In this document: piece by piece, positions 24,876 through 33,526 of the stretch | Position numbering within the stretch: position 1 is the stretch's first letter | Layout of the letters: each line of letters opens with the position of its first letter | DNA from: JBBKWJ01 sp037968895 | Lineage (GTDB): Bacteria; Actinomycetota; Acidimicrobiia; Acidimicrobiales; SZUA-35 | Assembly: GCA_037968895.1 (NCBI GenBank) | Contig: JBBKWJ010000004.1 | Span: 1-52,570, forward strand | Reading direction: 5' to 3' | DNA length: 52,570 bases | Made by a program: the position numbers and the translations under genes | Notes under the pieces: model-generated | The model's database searches: none | What the model was told of the DNA's origin: nothing | The model's input: only the letters and a program-made list of their open reading frames with translations

Positions 24876-25988
24876 TCAGAGAGTGACGCCGACGCGAGAT
24901 GCGGCGAGTTCGATTTGATCGTCGGGTTGGACGACGGCAATCCGGATGTGGCCAGCGCCGAGATCGCCATAGAACTCGCCAGGACTCACCAAGATTCCAG
25001 CCTTGTCTGCGAGCTGACGGGCGAATGCCCATGCATCACCGTTGGGGGCGGCCGTCCACAGGTAGAAACCGCCACCGGGTAGATCAGCCTCGACCCCAAA
25101 CTCTCGGACCAACTGCTGCATCAGCACCAATCGATTCCAGTAACGCTCACGTTGCTGCACGACATGCGTTTGGTCGGCGAACGCTGCAACTGACGCTGCT
25201 TGCACCGGGCCGGGGGGCATAAAGCCAGCGTGCTTTCTAACCTCACCGAGGTAGTGGATGAGGTCAGGGTCTCCAGCGTAGAACCCCGAGCGGGCTCCAG
25301 CCAGGTTCGACCGCTTAGAGAGCGAGTGGACGGCGACGACGCCATCGAGCCCGTGCTCGAGAATCGATTGGGGCTCACCTTTCCAGGTGAACTCGATATA
25401 GCACTCGTCAGAGAAGACCGGAACGCCATTGGCCCGACCCCATGCCGCCGCCGCTCCGAGGTCGTCGATGCCGCCCGCCGGGTTGCCCGGCGTATTCACC
25501 CAGAGACACAGCGCACGGTCAGCGTCGGCCTCGTCTATTGCACTGAGATCGATCCGCCACTCACTGTCGACCGGCACCGGCACTGCCCTGCACCCGGCCA
25601 ACGTTGCGCCCATGGCGTAGCTCGGGTAGCTGATCGCGGGGTATAGCACCGTGTCGCGTTCTGGGGTGCGAAGCTGTAGCCATTGTGGGAGCCCGGCGAC
25701 GAACTCTTTCGTACCGATGGCGGCTCGCACATCAGCTGCGGTCAGATCGGTGCCAACCAGACGATTAAGCCAGCTAGCCGCAGCATCACGAAACTCGAGC
25801 GTGCCGATTGATGGCGGATAGCCACGCTCGGCCCCCGAGTTAGCGAGGGCCTCAATCACCGATTGCGGCGGCGCATCACATGGCGTCCCGATCGAGAGGT
25901 CGACCACGGAGCCGAAGCTTTCAACGGCGACGGCTTTCAGGTCGTCGAGGCGGTCGTATGGATAGGGAGGGGGCACAAATCCGGCCAT
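24876..25988 (-). CDS. dapC: Succinyldiaminopimelate aminotransferase (DapC-type, PLP)
   Basis: A 370-residue class I/II aminotransferase. Family motifs: VDLSIGTPCDAPPQSV near the N-terminus, NTPGNPAGG, the PLP Lys in HSLSKRSNLAGARSGF, and the C-terminal substrate Arg region HIRIAVVQPDDQIE. It converts N-succinyl-2-amino-6-ketopimelate to N-succinyl-LL-DAP with glutamate. Assignment to DapC rests on these motifs plus the immediately downstream dapE. It starts at ATG 25988, about 20 bp from repeat copy A; its promoter must therefore lie within or beyond that repeat. Confidence 0.9.
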   Translation of the reverse strand: MAGFVPPPYPYDRLDDLKAVAVESFGSVVDLSIGTPCDAPPQSVIEALANSGAERGYPPSIGTLEFRDAAASWLNRLVGTDLTAADVRAAIGTKEFVAGLPQWLQLRTPERDTVLYPAISYPSYAMGATLAGCRAVPVPVDSEWRIDLSAIDEADADRALCLWVNTPGNPAGGIDDLGAAAAWGRANGVPVFSDECYIEFTWKGEPQSILEHGLDGVVAVHSLSKRSNLAGARSGFYAGDPDLIHYLGEVRKHAGFMPPGPVQAASVAAFADQTHVVQQRERYWNRLVLMQQLVREFGVEADLPGGGFYLWTAAPNGDAWAFARQLADKAGILVSPGEFYGDLGAGHIRIAVVQPDDQIELAASRVGVTL

Positions 25989-26008
25989 CGGAGGATCCTA
26001 TCCCCCTA

Positions 26009-26062
26009 GAAAAGCAGCCGCTTTTGACGTCGAAAACACCCCTGAAAAGCGGCCGCTTTTGA
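26009..26062. repeat. 54-nt tandem-palindrome repeat, copy A
   Basis: Two palindromes, AAAAGCAGCCGCTTTT (26010-26025, one mismatch) and AAAAGCGGCCGCTTTT (26045-26060, perfect), are joined by ACGTCGAAAAC plus six variable bases. A second 54-nt copy in the same orientation lies at 28646-28699, 45 of 54 bases identical. Each palindrome can form a stem with a U-rich end in either direction, so terminator activity is possible. The pair brackets the ABC/XRE cassette. Confidence 0.85.
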
Positions 26063-26152
26063 GCGCGTTTTTTGGGGCCTATTCACCGCCACTTCGTACC
26101 GTGGCTCGTTAATCCGCTTGCTGAGTCCCGATAGCGATGAGAGGCTCTCGCC

Positions 26153-27055
26153 ATGTTGAGCGTGCGGCGAGTTCACAAATCATATGGCGATCTCGTGGCC
26201 CTGGCCGGAATCGACCTTGAGGTAAGCGCCGGGTCAATCGTGAGCATGCTTGGACGCAACGGGGCAGGCAAGTCGACGCTCCTGTCGATCATCGCTGGCC
26301 TAAAAACACCCGACTCCGGCAACGTGTGTGTCGCTGGCCTTGATGTTCACACGAACCACAGGGCGGTCACCCAGATGCTAGGAGTCGCACCCCAAGAGAC
26401 GGGCATCTACAAACCGCTCACCGTGGAGCAGAACCTTCGCTTCTTTGGCGAACTCGCTGGTCTCAGTACAAGCGATGCGAAGCGGCGTGCCGCCGAGGTC
26501 GCCGAACAATTCTCGCTCGCAGCCATGAACAACCGGCGTGCATCGACGCTGTCTGGCGGCGAAGCGCGACGCCTTCATACCGCCTGTGCCCTAGTCCACG
26601 AACCCCAGCTGCTCTTGCTCGACGAACCAACCGTTGGCGCCGATATCGAAACGCGAAACGAGATCATCGACACGGTCACCCGTCTCGCAGCCAACGGCAC
26701 TGCGGTGGTGTACACCACCCACTATCTCCCCGAGGTAGAACGACTCGGCGGACAGATCGCGATCGTCGAATCAGGACAGATCTTGGCCATTGGCACCCAC
26801 GAGGCTCTCGTCAACAAATACTCAACCCATGGCCTCCGCGTTCGTTTTGAGGGTGACTTGATAGCTGCGCTGCCTGGTGTCGACGTCCGCCCTGGACCAT
26901 CCGATGACGCCGTCGTCGATCTCACGACCATGGCCGACCTGATGAACCGTTTGGGTTCCCAAGCCAGCCAAGTCACTGCGGTCGAGCGAATCTCGGCCGA
27001 CCTTGAGACTGTCTTTCTCGCCGTGACCAATAGCTCGATCGAGGACGAATCATGA
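26153..27055 (+). CDS. ABC transporter ATP-binding subunit
   Basis: A 300-residue nucleotide-binding protein of the DrrA/ABC-2 exporter type. Walker A is GRNGAGKST (34-42), the signature is LSGGE, Walker B is LLLLDEPT followed by VGAD, and the switch His lies in VVYTTHYLPEVERLGG. The C-terminal 80 residues form the usual DrrA-like extension. It couples ATP hydrolysis to export by the permease encoded next, which it overlaps (ATGA). GAGAGG precedes the ATG. The cargo is unknown. It is inside a repeat-bracketed cassette, so it is likely accessory. Confidence 0.93.
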   Translation: MLSVRRVHKSYGDLVALAGIDLEVSAGSIVSMLGRNGAGKSTLLSIIAGLKTPDSGNVCVAGLDVHTNHRAVTQMLGVAPQETGIYKPLTVEQNLRFFGELAGLSTSDAKRRAAEVAEQFSLAAMNNRRASTLSGGEARRLHTACALVHEPQLLLLDEPTVGADIETRNEIIDTVTRLAANGTAVVYTTHYLPEVERLGGQIAIVESGQILAIGTHEALVNKYSTHGLRVRFEGDLIAALPGVDVRPGPSDDAVVDLTTMADLMNRLGSQASQVTAVERISADLETVFLAVTNSSIEDES

Positions 27056-27816
27056 TCAGGTCCATCATCCGAGTGCAGCTTCGCATTCTGAGAGCGGACC
27101 CGTGGTTCCTGCTGATCATGTTCCTCATGCCGCTGGTCGTCATGCCACTTCTGAAGAAGTCAATGGGCTTGGCGCTTGCCGATGGTGGCTACGAGAATGC
27201 CACCGGCGCCGAGCAAGTGGTTCCCGGACAGACCGTGCTGTTCGGTTTCTTCATAGCCGGAACAGTTGGGTTCTCGATCTTCCGTGAGCATGGCTGGAAG
27301 ACGTGGGATCGACTACGGGCCTCGGCGGCTTCGCCGGCAACTTTGCTCGCCGGGTTTGCAATCCCGTGGATTGTTATCCATGTCATTTGGCAGGCCGGCC
27401 TCTTCATCATCGGCGGGCTCTGGCTTGGGCTTCGACTCAACGGCGGCTCGCCGTTTGCGCTTTTGCTGACACTCCTTGCCTACTCGGTCTGCCTCGTCAG
27501 CATCATCTTGTTGGCGACGACGTCGTTCCGCACCGTTCAGCAGCTTTCTGCATTGCAGAACGTTGGGGCCATGGTCTTCAGCGGACTCGGTGGCGCGATC
27601 GTTCCGGTCGAGCAACTCCCCGGCTGGGCCCAAGCGGTCGCCCCGGCGACTCCGGCCTACTGGACCATGAAGGCGCATCAATCAATCCTGCTTGACGGCG
27701 CAGGGCTAGGCGATGTCCTCCCCTCGCTCGGCGTGTTATTCGGCATGTCGGTCGTGTTCATCGTCTTGGCCGTGCGCCGCTTCCGTCTAGACGAGACCAA
27801 GGAGTTCTTCGCCTAG
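27052..27816 (+). CDS. ABC-2 type transporter permease
   Basis: A 254-residue membrane protein with about six hydrophobic segments (residues 15-35, 64-80, 98-128, 135-162, 172-186, 225-245) typical of ABC-2 permeases. The conserved region near residue 180 (GGAIVPVEQLPGWAQAVAPATPAYW) is characteristic. It forms the membrane part of the exporter with the preceding ATPase and follows it with a 4-base overlap. The XRE regulator converges on it from the other strand 26 bases downstream. Substrate unknown: drugs, lipids, peptides or wall precursors are all plausible. Confidence 0.9.
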   Translation: MIRSIIRVQLRILRADPWFLLIMFLMPLVVMPLLKKSMGLALADGGYENATGAEQVVPGQTVLFGFFIAGTVGFSIFREHGWKTWDRLRASAASPATLLAGFAIPWIVIHVIWQAGLFIIGGLWLGLRLNGGSPFALLLTLLAYSVCLVSIILLATTSFRTVQQLSALQNVGAMVFSGLGGAIVPVEQLPGWAQAVAPATPAYWTMKAHQSILLDGAGLGDVLPSLGVLFGMSVVFIVLAVRRFRLDETKEFFA

Positions 27817-27842
27817 GCGTAGGGATCTGATGAACTGGGCGC

Positions 27843-28079
27843 TTACGCGTTAGGCGGTGGCGGGGTCGGCAGGGAGAAGACCTCGTTGATCGACACGCCG
27901 AAAACCAGAGCAATCTTGAGGGCCAACACTGTCGATGGCACGTAGACACCGTTCTCGATGGTGTTGATGGTTTTCCGGGTCACGCCGACAAGCCTCGCTA
28001 CGTCGGCTTGAGTCAGACCGAGGCGTGCCCGGTGCACCTTCATTGAGTTGTCTAGTTCGGGGTGGTCTGACACTGTCAT
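27843..28079 (-). CDS. XRE-family HTH regulator
   Basis: A 78-residue single-domain helix-turn-helix protein: MKVHRARLGLTQADVARLVGVTRKTINTIENGVYVPSTVLALKIALVFGVSINEVF. It is the small YgzD/Cro-like class that often pairs with a membrane protein and an ABC exporter. An ATGA overlap joins it to the upstream membrane protein gene. It probably represses its own operon and perhaps the exporter. A perfect palindrome at 28588-28599 is a candidate operator. Confidence 0.9.
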   Translation of the reverse strand: MTVSDHPELDNSMKVHRARLGLTQADVARLVGVTRKTINTIENGVYVPSTVLALKIALVFGVSINEVFSLPTPPPPNA

Positions 28080-28558
28080 CCGGTGCGAAACACCCGGCTG
28101 GCGAGGGGCAGAGGGAACGCCAATGCAACCAACATGATCGACATCACAAAGGCAGTTACGGCTGCCCCCGGCAAATCGACGGCGATGACGACAACGGAGA
28201 GTGCGAATACGCCAATCACGCTCGTAATGAAGGCGCTTGCAGCGCGCTCTACGTGGAAGAGTCGTTCCCGCTCGTCGTTCTTGATCTCCTTACCCTGCGT
28301 CATGACGAAGCTAAGCAACATGAGTCCGGCGGCGACGATGGCGGCACCTAGTTGAAACAAGTTCAGGGCATCGCCGAATGCCCCAAGGTCGCTTGACCTG
28401 TCGTCGGCGATAAAGACGACGGCTTGTGATGCCGACAGCAAGCCGTAGCACGGCAGGGCCGCCCGTTTCAGCAACAAGGCGCGCTCTCGACGATCGTCAG
28501 GGTCCACGTTGCGACCAGCAACTGTCGCCATGACCTTCTGAACCAATGTTCGATTCAC
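28076..28558 (-). CDS. Small four-helix membrane protein paired with the XRE regulator
   Basis: A 160-residue protein with four predicted membrane helices (around LLSASQAVVFIA, LNLFQLGAAIVAAGLMLLSF, ITSVIGVFALSVVVIAV and VMSIMLVALAFPL) and a cytoplasmic charged loop GKEIKNDERERLFHVE. The GTG at 28558 is chosen because GGAG sits 6 nt before it. Small membrane proteins upstream of XRE regulators are common, and their role (sensing or anchoring the regulator) is inferred rather than known. A good sigma-70-type promoter and palindrome lie upstream. Confidence 0.75.
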   Translation of the reverse strand: MNRTLVQKVMATVAGRNVDPDDRRERALLLKRAALPCYGLLSASQAVVFIADDRSSDLGAFGDALNLFQLGAAIVAAGLMLLSFVMTQGKEIKNDERERLFHVERAASAFITSVIGVFALSVVVIAVDLPGAAVTAFVMSIMLVALAFPLPLASRVFRTG

Positions 28559-28587
28559 GATTGACTCCGCTCGCCAACTCGGAATGA

Positions 28588-28599
28588 GTAGGATCCTAC
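28588..28599. promoter_or_regulatory. Candidate operator palindrome of the XRE operon
   Basis: GTAGGATCCTAC is a perfect 12-bp palindrome 5 bp downstream of the promoter's -10 element, a typical place for a repressor operator. Its core AGGATCCTA also occurs at 25992-26000 near repeat A. Confidence 0.5.
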
Positions 28600-28603
28600 C
28601 CTT

Positions 28604-28632
28604 TATATAACGCAAAGGTTACATCAGGTCAA
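28604..28632 (-). promoter_or_regulatory. Sigma-70-type promoter of the membrane protein-XRE operon
   Basis: On the minus strand TTGACC (28627-28632), a 17-nt spacer and TATATA (28604-28609) make a near-consensus promoter about 50 bp before the GTG start. Confidence 0.7.
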
Positions 28633-28645
28633 GCGAAATGTACCC

Positions 28646-28699
28646 GAAAAGCGGCCGCTTTTAACGTCGAAAACGGATGCGAAAAGCGGCTGCTTTTGA
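28646..28699. repeat. 54-nt tandem-palindrome repeat, copy B
   Basis: Same arrangement as copy A: a perfect AAAAGCGGCCGCTTTT (28647-28662), ACGTCGAAAAC, six variable bases, then AAAAGCGGCTGCTTTT (28682-28697) with one mismatch. It lies 6 bp past the hflX stop, where it could end hflX transcription. Confidence 0.85.
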
Positions 28700-28705
28700 C
28701 TTGGA

Positions 28706-30152
<1,447 letters not shown>

Positions 30153-30160
<8 letters not shown>

Positions 30161-30956
30161 GCTCGACCACCACAGTCGCTACGAATGTGGTTGGTCCGGT
30201 GAGGTGCACCGTGTCGGTTACTTCGACAACGGCTGACCCCCCTGGCATCGAAACAGTGACGGCGCCATCGGTCAGCTTCCAACGAGCGGTGGCGACTACG
30301 GCAGCACACGCGCCCGATCCGCATGCCTCGGTAATGCCGGCGCCGCGCTCCCAGACGAACAAATTGATGTGGTTCGGAGCGTCAACCTCAACGAAGTGAA
30401 CGTTGAGCCCTTCGGGATATGCAGCCTCGACTGCGGAGCCGACAACAGTGAGATCAATTCTTTCGGGAGCGTCAACGAGAGCGACGAGGTGTGGGTTGCC
30501 CATATTGATGCTGGTTTGGCGCTTTGGCTCTACGCCGGTGGACGCCCAGTCATCGAAATCGCCAGGGCCTGCTTGTGGCGGCCCCATGTCGACTCGCACC
30601 TGACGCGTTGCGCCGTCGGCGGCGCCGATCTCAAGAAGACGCACGCCCGCATCGGTGCTCACTGACAATTCCGCCTGACCCAGCCCCAGGTGGTCAGCCA
30701 AGGCCTGCCCGAGACAACGAATACCGTTTCCCGAAATCTCGGCGCGGCTGCCATCGGCGTTGTAGAGAACCATGTCCCAGTCGTGGTCGAGCCCTGGATC
30801 AGGAAGCGTGGCGACTATGAGACCGTCGGCGCCAACGCCGCGGCGACGATCGCACCATTCCGTTGCGTCAGCAGCGGTGGGGATGGTCGGCGGATCGATC
30901 GCAATAAGGAAGTCGTTGCCGAGGCCGTGGTGCTTCGTAAGGGTAAGTGCAGTCAA
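30153..30956 (-). CDS. dapF: Diaminopimelate epimerase
   Basis: A 267-residue epimerase that converts LL-DAP to meso-DAP for lysine and peptidoglycan. The N-terminus TKHHGLGNDFL is diagnostic. The two catalytic cysteines are in GNGIRCLGQ and TEACGSGACA, and DMGPPQAGPG lies between. The TTG at 30956 is selected because it immediately precedes the conserved start and no ATG or GTG lies nearby in frame; its ribosome-binding site is weak. The miaA stop is about 60 bases upstream. It completes the dap set with dapC and dapE on the other side of the inserted cassette. Confidence 0.95.
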
Positions 30957-31014
30957 GGTCTCTAGTCTCGCAGCATTCGGGCCACTTAACTCATCGCTTC
31001 GCGGGCGACGCGGT

Positions 31015-31923
31015 TTAAGCGTCCGCAGGAAGTCCGCCGTGCCAAATCGCGGCTGCCTGCTCGAACAGATCGTCGGCCAAGGCGGGCAGCCAATGGATGC
31101 GCGGGTCGCGTCGAAACCACCGCTGCTGGCGCCTCGCGAACTTGTGAGTCCGACGTTTCGCCTCGTCAAGCGCGTCGTCTAGGGTGCATTCCCCCTGCAG
31201 ATGCTTGATGAGTTCGCGATAGCCGAGCGCCTGGCGGGCTGGCCTTGAGAGCTCCGTCTCCAACAATCGCTTGACCTCATCGAGAAACCCCCCGGCCATC
31301 TGTTGGTCGAACCGGGCGTCGATCCGCTGGTCCATCGTGTCACGGTCGATTTCGAGCCCGATTTGAACGAACCGGCTCGGCGGGTACGCGTCGACCCCAG
31401 GACCGAAGCTCGAGAAGGGTTCGCCAGACCCGACCGTGACCTCAAGCGCCCGCATGATGCGGCGGCGATTGGTTGGCTCCATCTTTGCTGCACCAACGGG
31501 GTCGAGTTCGTTAAGGCGCCGCCAAAGCTTGGTTGTGTCAGCTTCAGCGTCAAGCTTGGTGACGACGTCGGGAAACTGACCCGGTAGTTCAAAGTCGTCG
31601 ACAATCGACCGAATATAGAGGCCGGTCCCGCCCGCCAACACAAACGGCGTACCGGCAGCCTCAAGATCGGCGATGATCGGCTTAACGATGTCGCCATAGG
31701 TAGAGACGCCACACTCCTGGCTTGCGTCAACGATGTCGATCCCGTGATGTGGCACGCCGCCCTGTTCTGCAAGATTTGGCTTCGCCGTACCGATGTCCAT
31801 CCTGGCGTAAACCGCCATGGCATCGGCTGAGATGACGTGCGCGCCCGGCACGGATTGGGCGAGCGCAACTGCGAGACCGGACTTCCCCGATGCGGTCGGG
31901 CCGAGCACCACGAGCGGCGTCAT
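31015..31923 (-). CDS. miaA: tRNA dimethylallyltransferase
   Basis: A 302-residue enzyme that prenylates A37 of tRNAs reading UNN codons. Features: P-loop GPTASGKSGLAVAL at the N-terminus, VISADAMAVYARMDIGTAKP, LAGGTGLYIRS and the C-terminal KRRTHKFARRQQRWFRRD. The usual VDSMQVY is SADAMAVY here, a modest variation. Its product is the substrate of MiaB, encoded at 38283-39698. An ATGA overlap joins it to the upstream APH-like gene. Confidence 0.96.
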   Translation of the reverse strand: MTPLVVLGPTASGKSGLAVALAQSVPGAHVISADAMAVYARMDIGTAKPNLAEQGGVPHHGIDIVDASQECGVSTYGDIVKPIIADLEAAGTPFVLAGGTGLYIRSIVDDFELPGQFPDVVTKLDAEADTTKLWRRLNELDPVGAAKMEPTNRRRIMRALEVTVGSGEPFSSFGPGVDAYPPSRFVQIGLEIDRDTMDQRIDARFDQQMAGGFLDEVKRLLETELSRPARQALGYRELIKHLQGECTLDDALDEAKRRTHKFARRQQRWFRRDPRIHWLPALADDLFEQAAAIWHGGLPADA

Positions 31924-32633
31924 GGCATTAGCAAATCGGCAAGTAGGTAGTGCTCTAGCGCCACGAGGCTTGGATCAGACCCGTATGCCTCATAGAAAAG
32001 GAAGACGGCGTCGTTCCCGAGCCGATCTTGGATGCTGCGATGAGCTATGGCGAGATCGAGGTGACGGTCAGCGATAACGACCTGGCGGGGTTCGACCCAT
32101 CCGCCGAACTCCGTCGCCGCGACGAACAAGTTCTCCAATCGAGGCCGCCCATGGCACATCACAAGTTGTTCGTTGGCAGGCCGGCTTCCTCGCCAAAGCT
32201 CGAGTAGTCGGTCTCGGTCATACCGACAAAACGGCTCGGGCAGATTCTCGGTCATGACGTCAGATTCAGCGACGCGGTCGGCGACGATGTCCCACCCGAC
32301 GCGGTTCACTTTGCGAACGGGGGTGTCATGCAGCTCCCGTAACGTTCGTCCGGCCAGCTCTGCCAGACCACCGATCTGGCCATGTCGTTCTGGTTGGTGC
32401 GCACCCTCGCCGGTGGGCCGGGTCGTCACAATCCAACTGCCATCGACAGCGACAACCTCGGGCCACCAGCTCAGGGAACTCGCCATTGCGGCCGTGACCG
32501 TTTCTGCCCGCTCCGTTGATGTGCACCGATAGATCACGCAAGAGTCAGCAAGCCAGCTCAGGTGAGCGAACGGCACCCAATCAGAAGGGTCGCCAGCGGA
32601 CGAAACGACGATCGAGGGAGGGGCTTCAGACAC
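31920..32633 (-). CDS. APH(3')-like protein with missing catalytic residues (putative pseudokinase)
   Basis: About 237 residues. The C-terminal part follows the aminoglycoside 3'-phosphotransferase pattern: LAELAGRTLRELHDTPV, HGRPRLENLFV, VIADRHLDLAIAHRSI and FYEAYGSDPSLVALEHYLLADLL. In active enzymes the middle motif is HGDxxxxN with the catalytic Asp; here Asp is replaced by Arg. The metal-binding Asp before GVADRYQD is replaced by Glu in WVEPRQVV. Kinase activity is therefore doubtful, and antibiotic resistance should not be inferred. The start is uncertain (GTG 32633 or TTG 32648). It sits between a hydrolase gene and miaA, in translation with miaA (ATGA). Confidence 0.75.
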   Translation of the reverse strand: MSEAPPSIVVSSAGDPSDWVPFAHLSWLADSCVIYRCTSTERAETVTAAMASSLSWWPEVVAVDGSWIVTTRPTGEGAHQPERHGQIGGLAELAGRTLRELHDTPVRKVNRVGWDIVADRVAESDVMTENLPEPFCRYDRDRLLELWRGSRPANEQLVMCHGRPRLENLFVAATEFGGWVEPRQVVIADRHLDLAIAHRSIQDRLGNDAVFLFYEAYGSDPSLVALEHYLLADLLMP

Positions 32634-32656
32634 CGGGCTAGCGTACAAGCGGGCCG

Positions 32657-33400
32657 CTACGAGGCCGCTGCAGCCGCGAACTGATCGACCAGGCGGCACA
32701 GTGCGTCTGCGACGTTGGCCGGCGCAACCACCATGTGCAAGTGCTCACCAGCTATTTCGGCGACGCACCACCCCTCTGCAACGGCCCGATCATGCGATGG
32801 CCGGTACATCTCACCCATTGTGAGATACCCCTGCCCGATCGTTGCAGGAAGCGCAGGCGCAGGAATTGGCTCGTCAAACAACACCCTCGGCACGCAGTGG
32901 GCCTGCGAGAAGATGCGCTTCCGGGCCGCCTCGTCAGGCAGCATGTCGATGACAAGCGAACCCCACCATCGATACCAAGGTGGGAGGTAGCTGTTCGGCC
33001 TCACCAGACCGTCAAGCATTTCGGCCAACGGCTCGTCTTCTTCGACGGGCGCTCTTCCGTCGGCCGGGAACCGTCCATTAACCAGAATGATGCCGGCTAC
33101 ATCGAAGCCACGCTCAATCAGAATCGACGCGACGAGGGGGAGACGAGGGCAACTTGCAGAATGCCCAACAACCACGATGCGAGTTTCAGTTCCTGGCGGA
33201 ATTGTCGCTGCGACCGCCTCAGCCCACGGCAGCACAAAGCTCTTATCCTTAAGTCGAGGGCGCGCTGGGTTGGCGATTCTTGCGACATCGCCCCGTTCTG
33301 TGAGGATGCCAGCAACATCCCGCCACGTTTCTGTGCCAAACAGAAAACTCGGCGCGAGGAGCCACAGCAAAGCACTTCGGCTGTCGTTTGTTTCGCTCAC
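32657..33400 (-). CDS. Alpha/beta-fold hydrolase
   Basis: A 247-residue protein with an alpha/beta hydrolase topology. The early APSFLFGTETWRDVAGIL resembles the first strand and oxyanion region, VVVGHSASCPRLPLVA carries the nucleophile Ser in GHSAS, and HLHMVVAPANVADALC provides the probable catalytic His. The start is GTG 33400. No cap domain or substrate motif stands out. It is the gene before the APH-like gene and may share a transcript. Substrate unknown. Confidence 0.75.
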   Translation of the reverse strand: MSETNDSRSALLWLLAPSFLFGTETWRDVAGILTERGDVARIANPARPRLKDKSFVLPWAEAVAATIPPGTETRIVVVGHSASCPRLPLVASILIERGFDVAGIILVNGRFPADGRAPVEEDEPLAEMLDGLVRPNSYLPPWYRWWGSLVIDMLPDEAARKRIFSQAHCVPRVLFDEPIPAPALPATIGQGYLTMGEMYRPSHDRAVAEGWCVAEIAGEHLHMVVAPANVADALCRLVDQFAAAAAS

Positions 33401-33526
33401 AGAACTGGTCGCATCGGAATACTGTGACCCTAGTCACCGGCAATGCTGCACAGCAAAGTGGCGTCGTAGACAACCTTCGAGCTACCCGCCCGAGCTCAAA
33501 GGGTTGCTACTCGCAGTTCGGCTGGG

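Noticed and set aside
26009..28699. Composite transposon
   Set aside because: The flanking 54-nt repeats contain no transposase and show no obvious terminal inverted repeats or short target duplication; recombination between repeats is a better description.
31920..32633. Aminoglycoside resistance gene
   Set aside because: Catalytic Asp and the metal-binding Asp are substituted, and the gene sits in a housekeeping operon.
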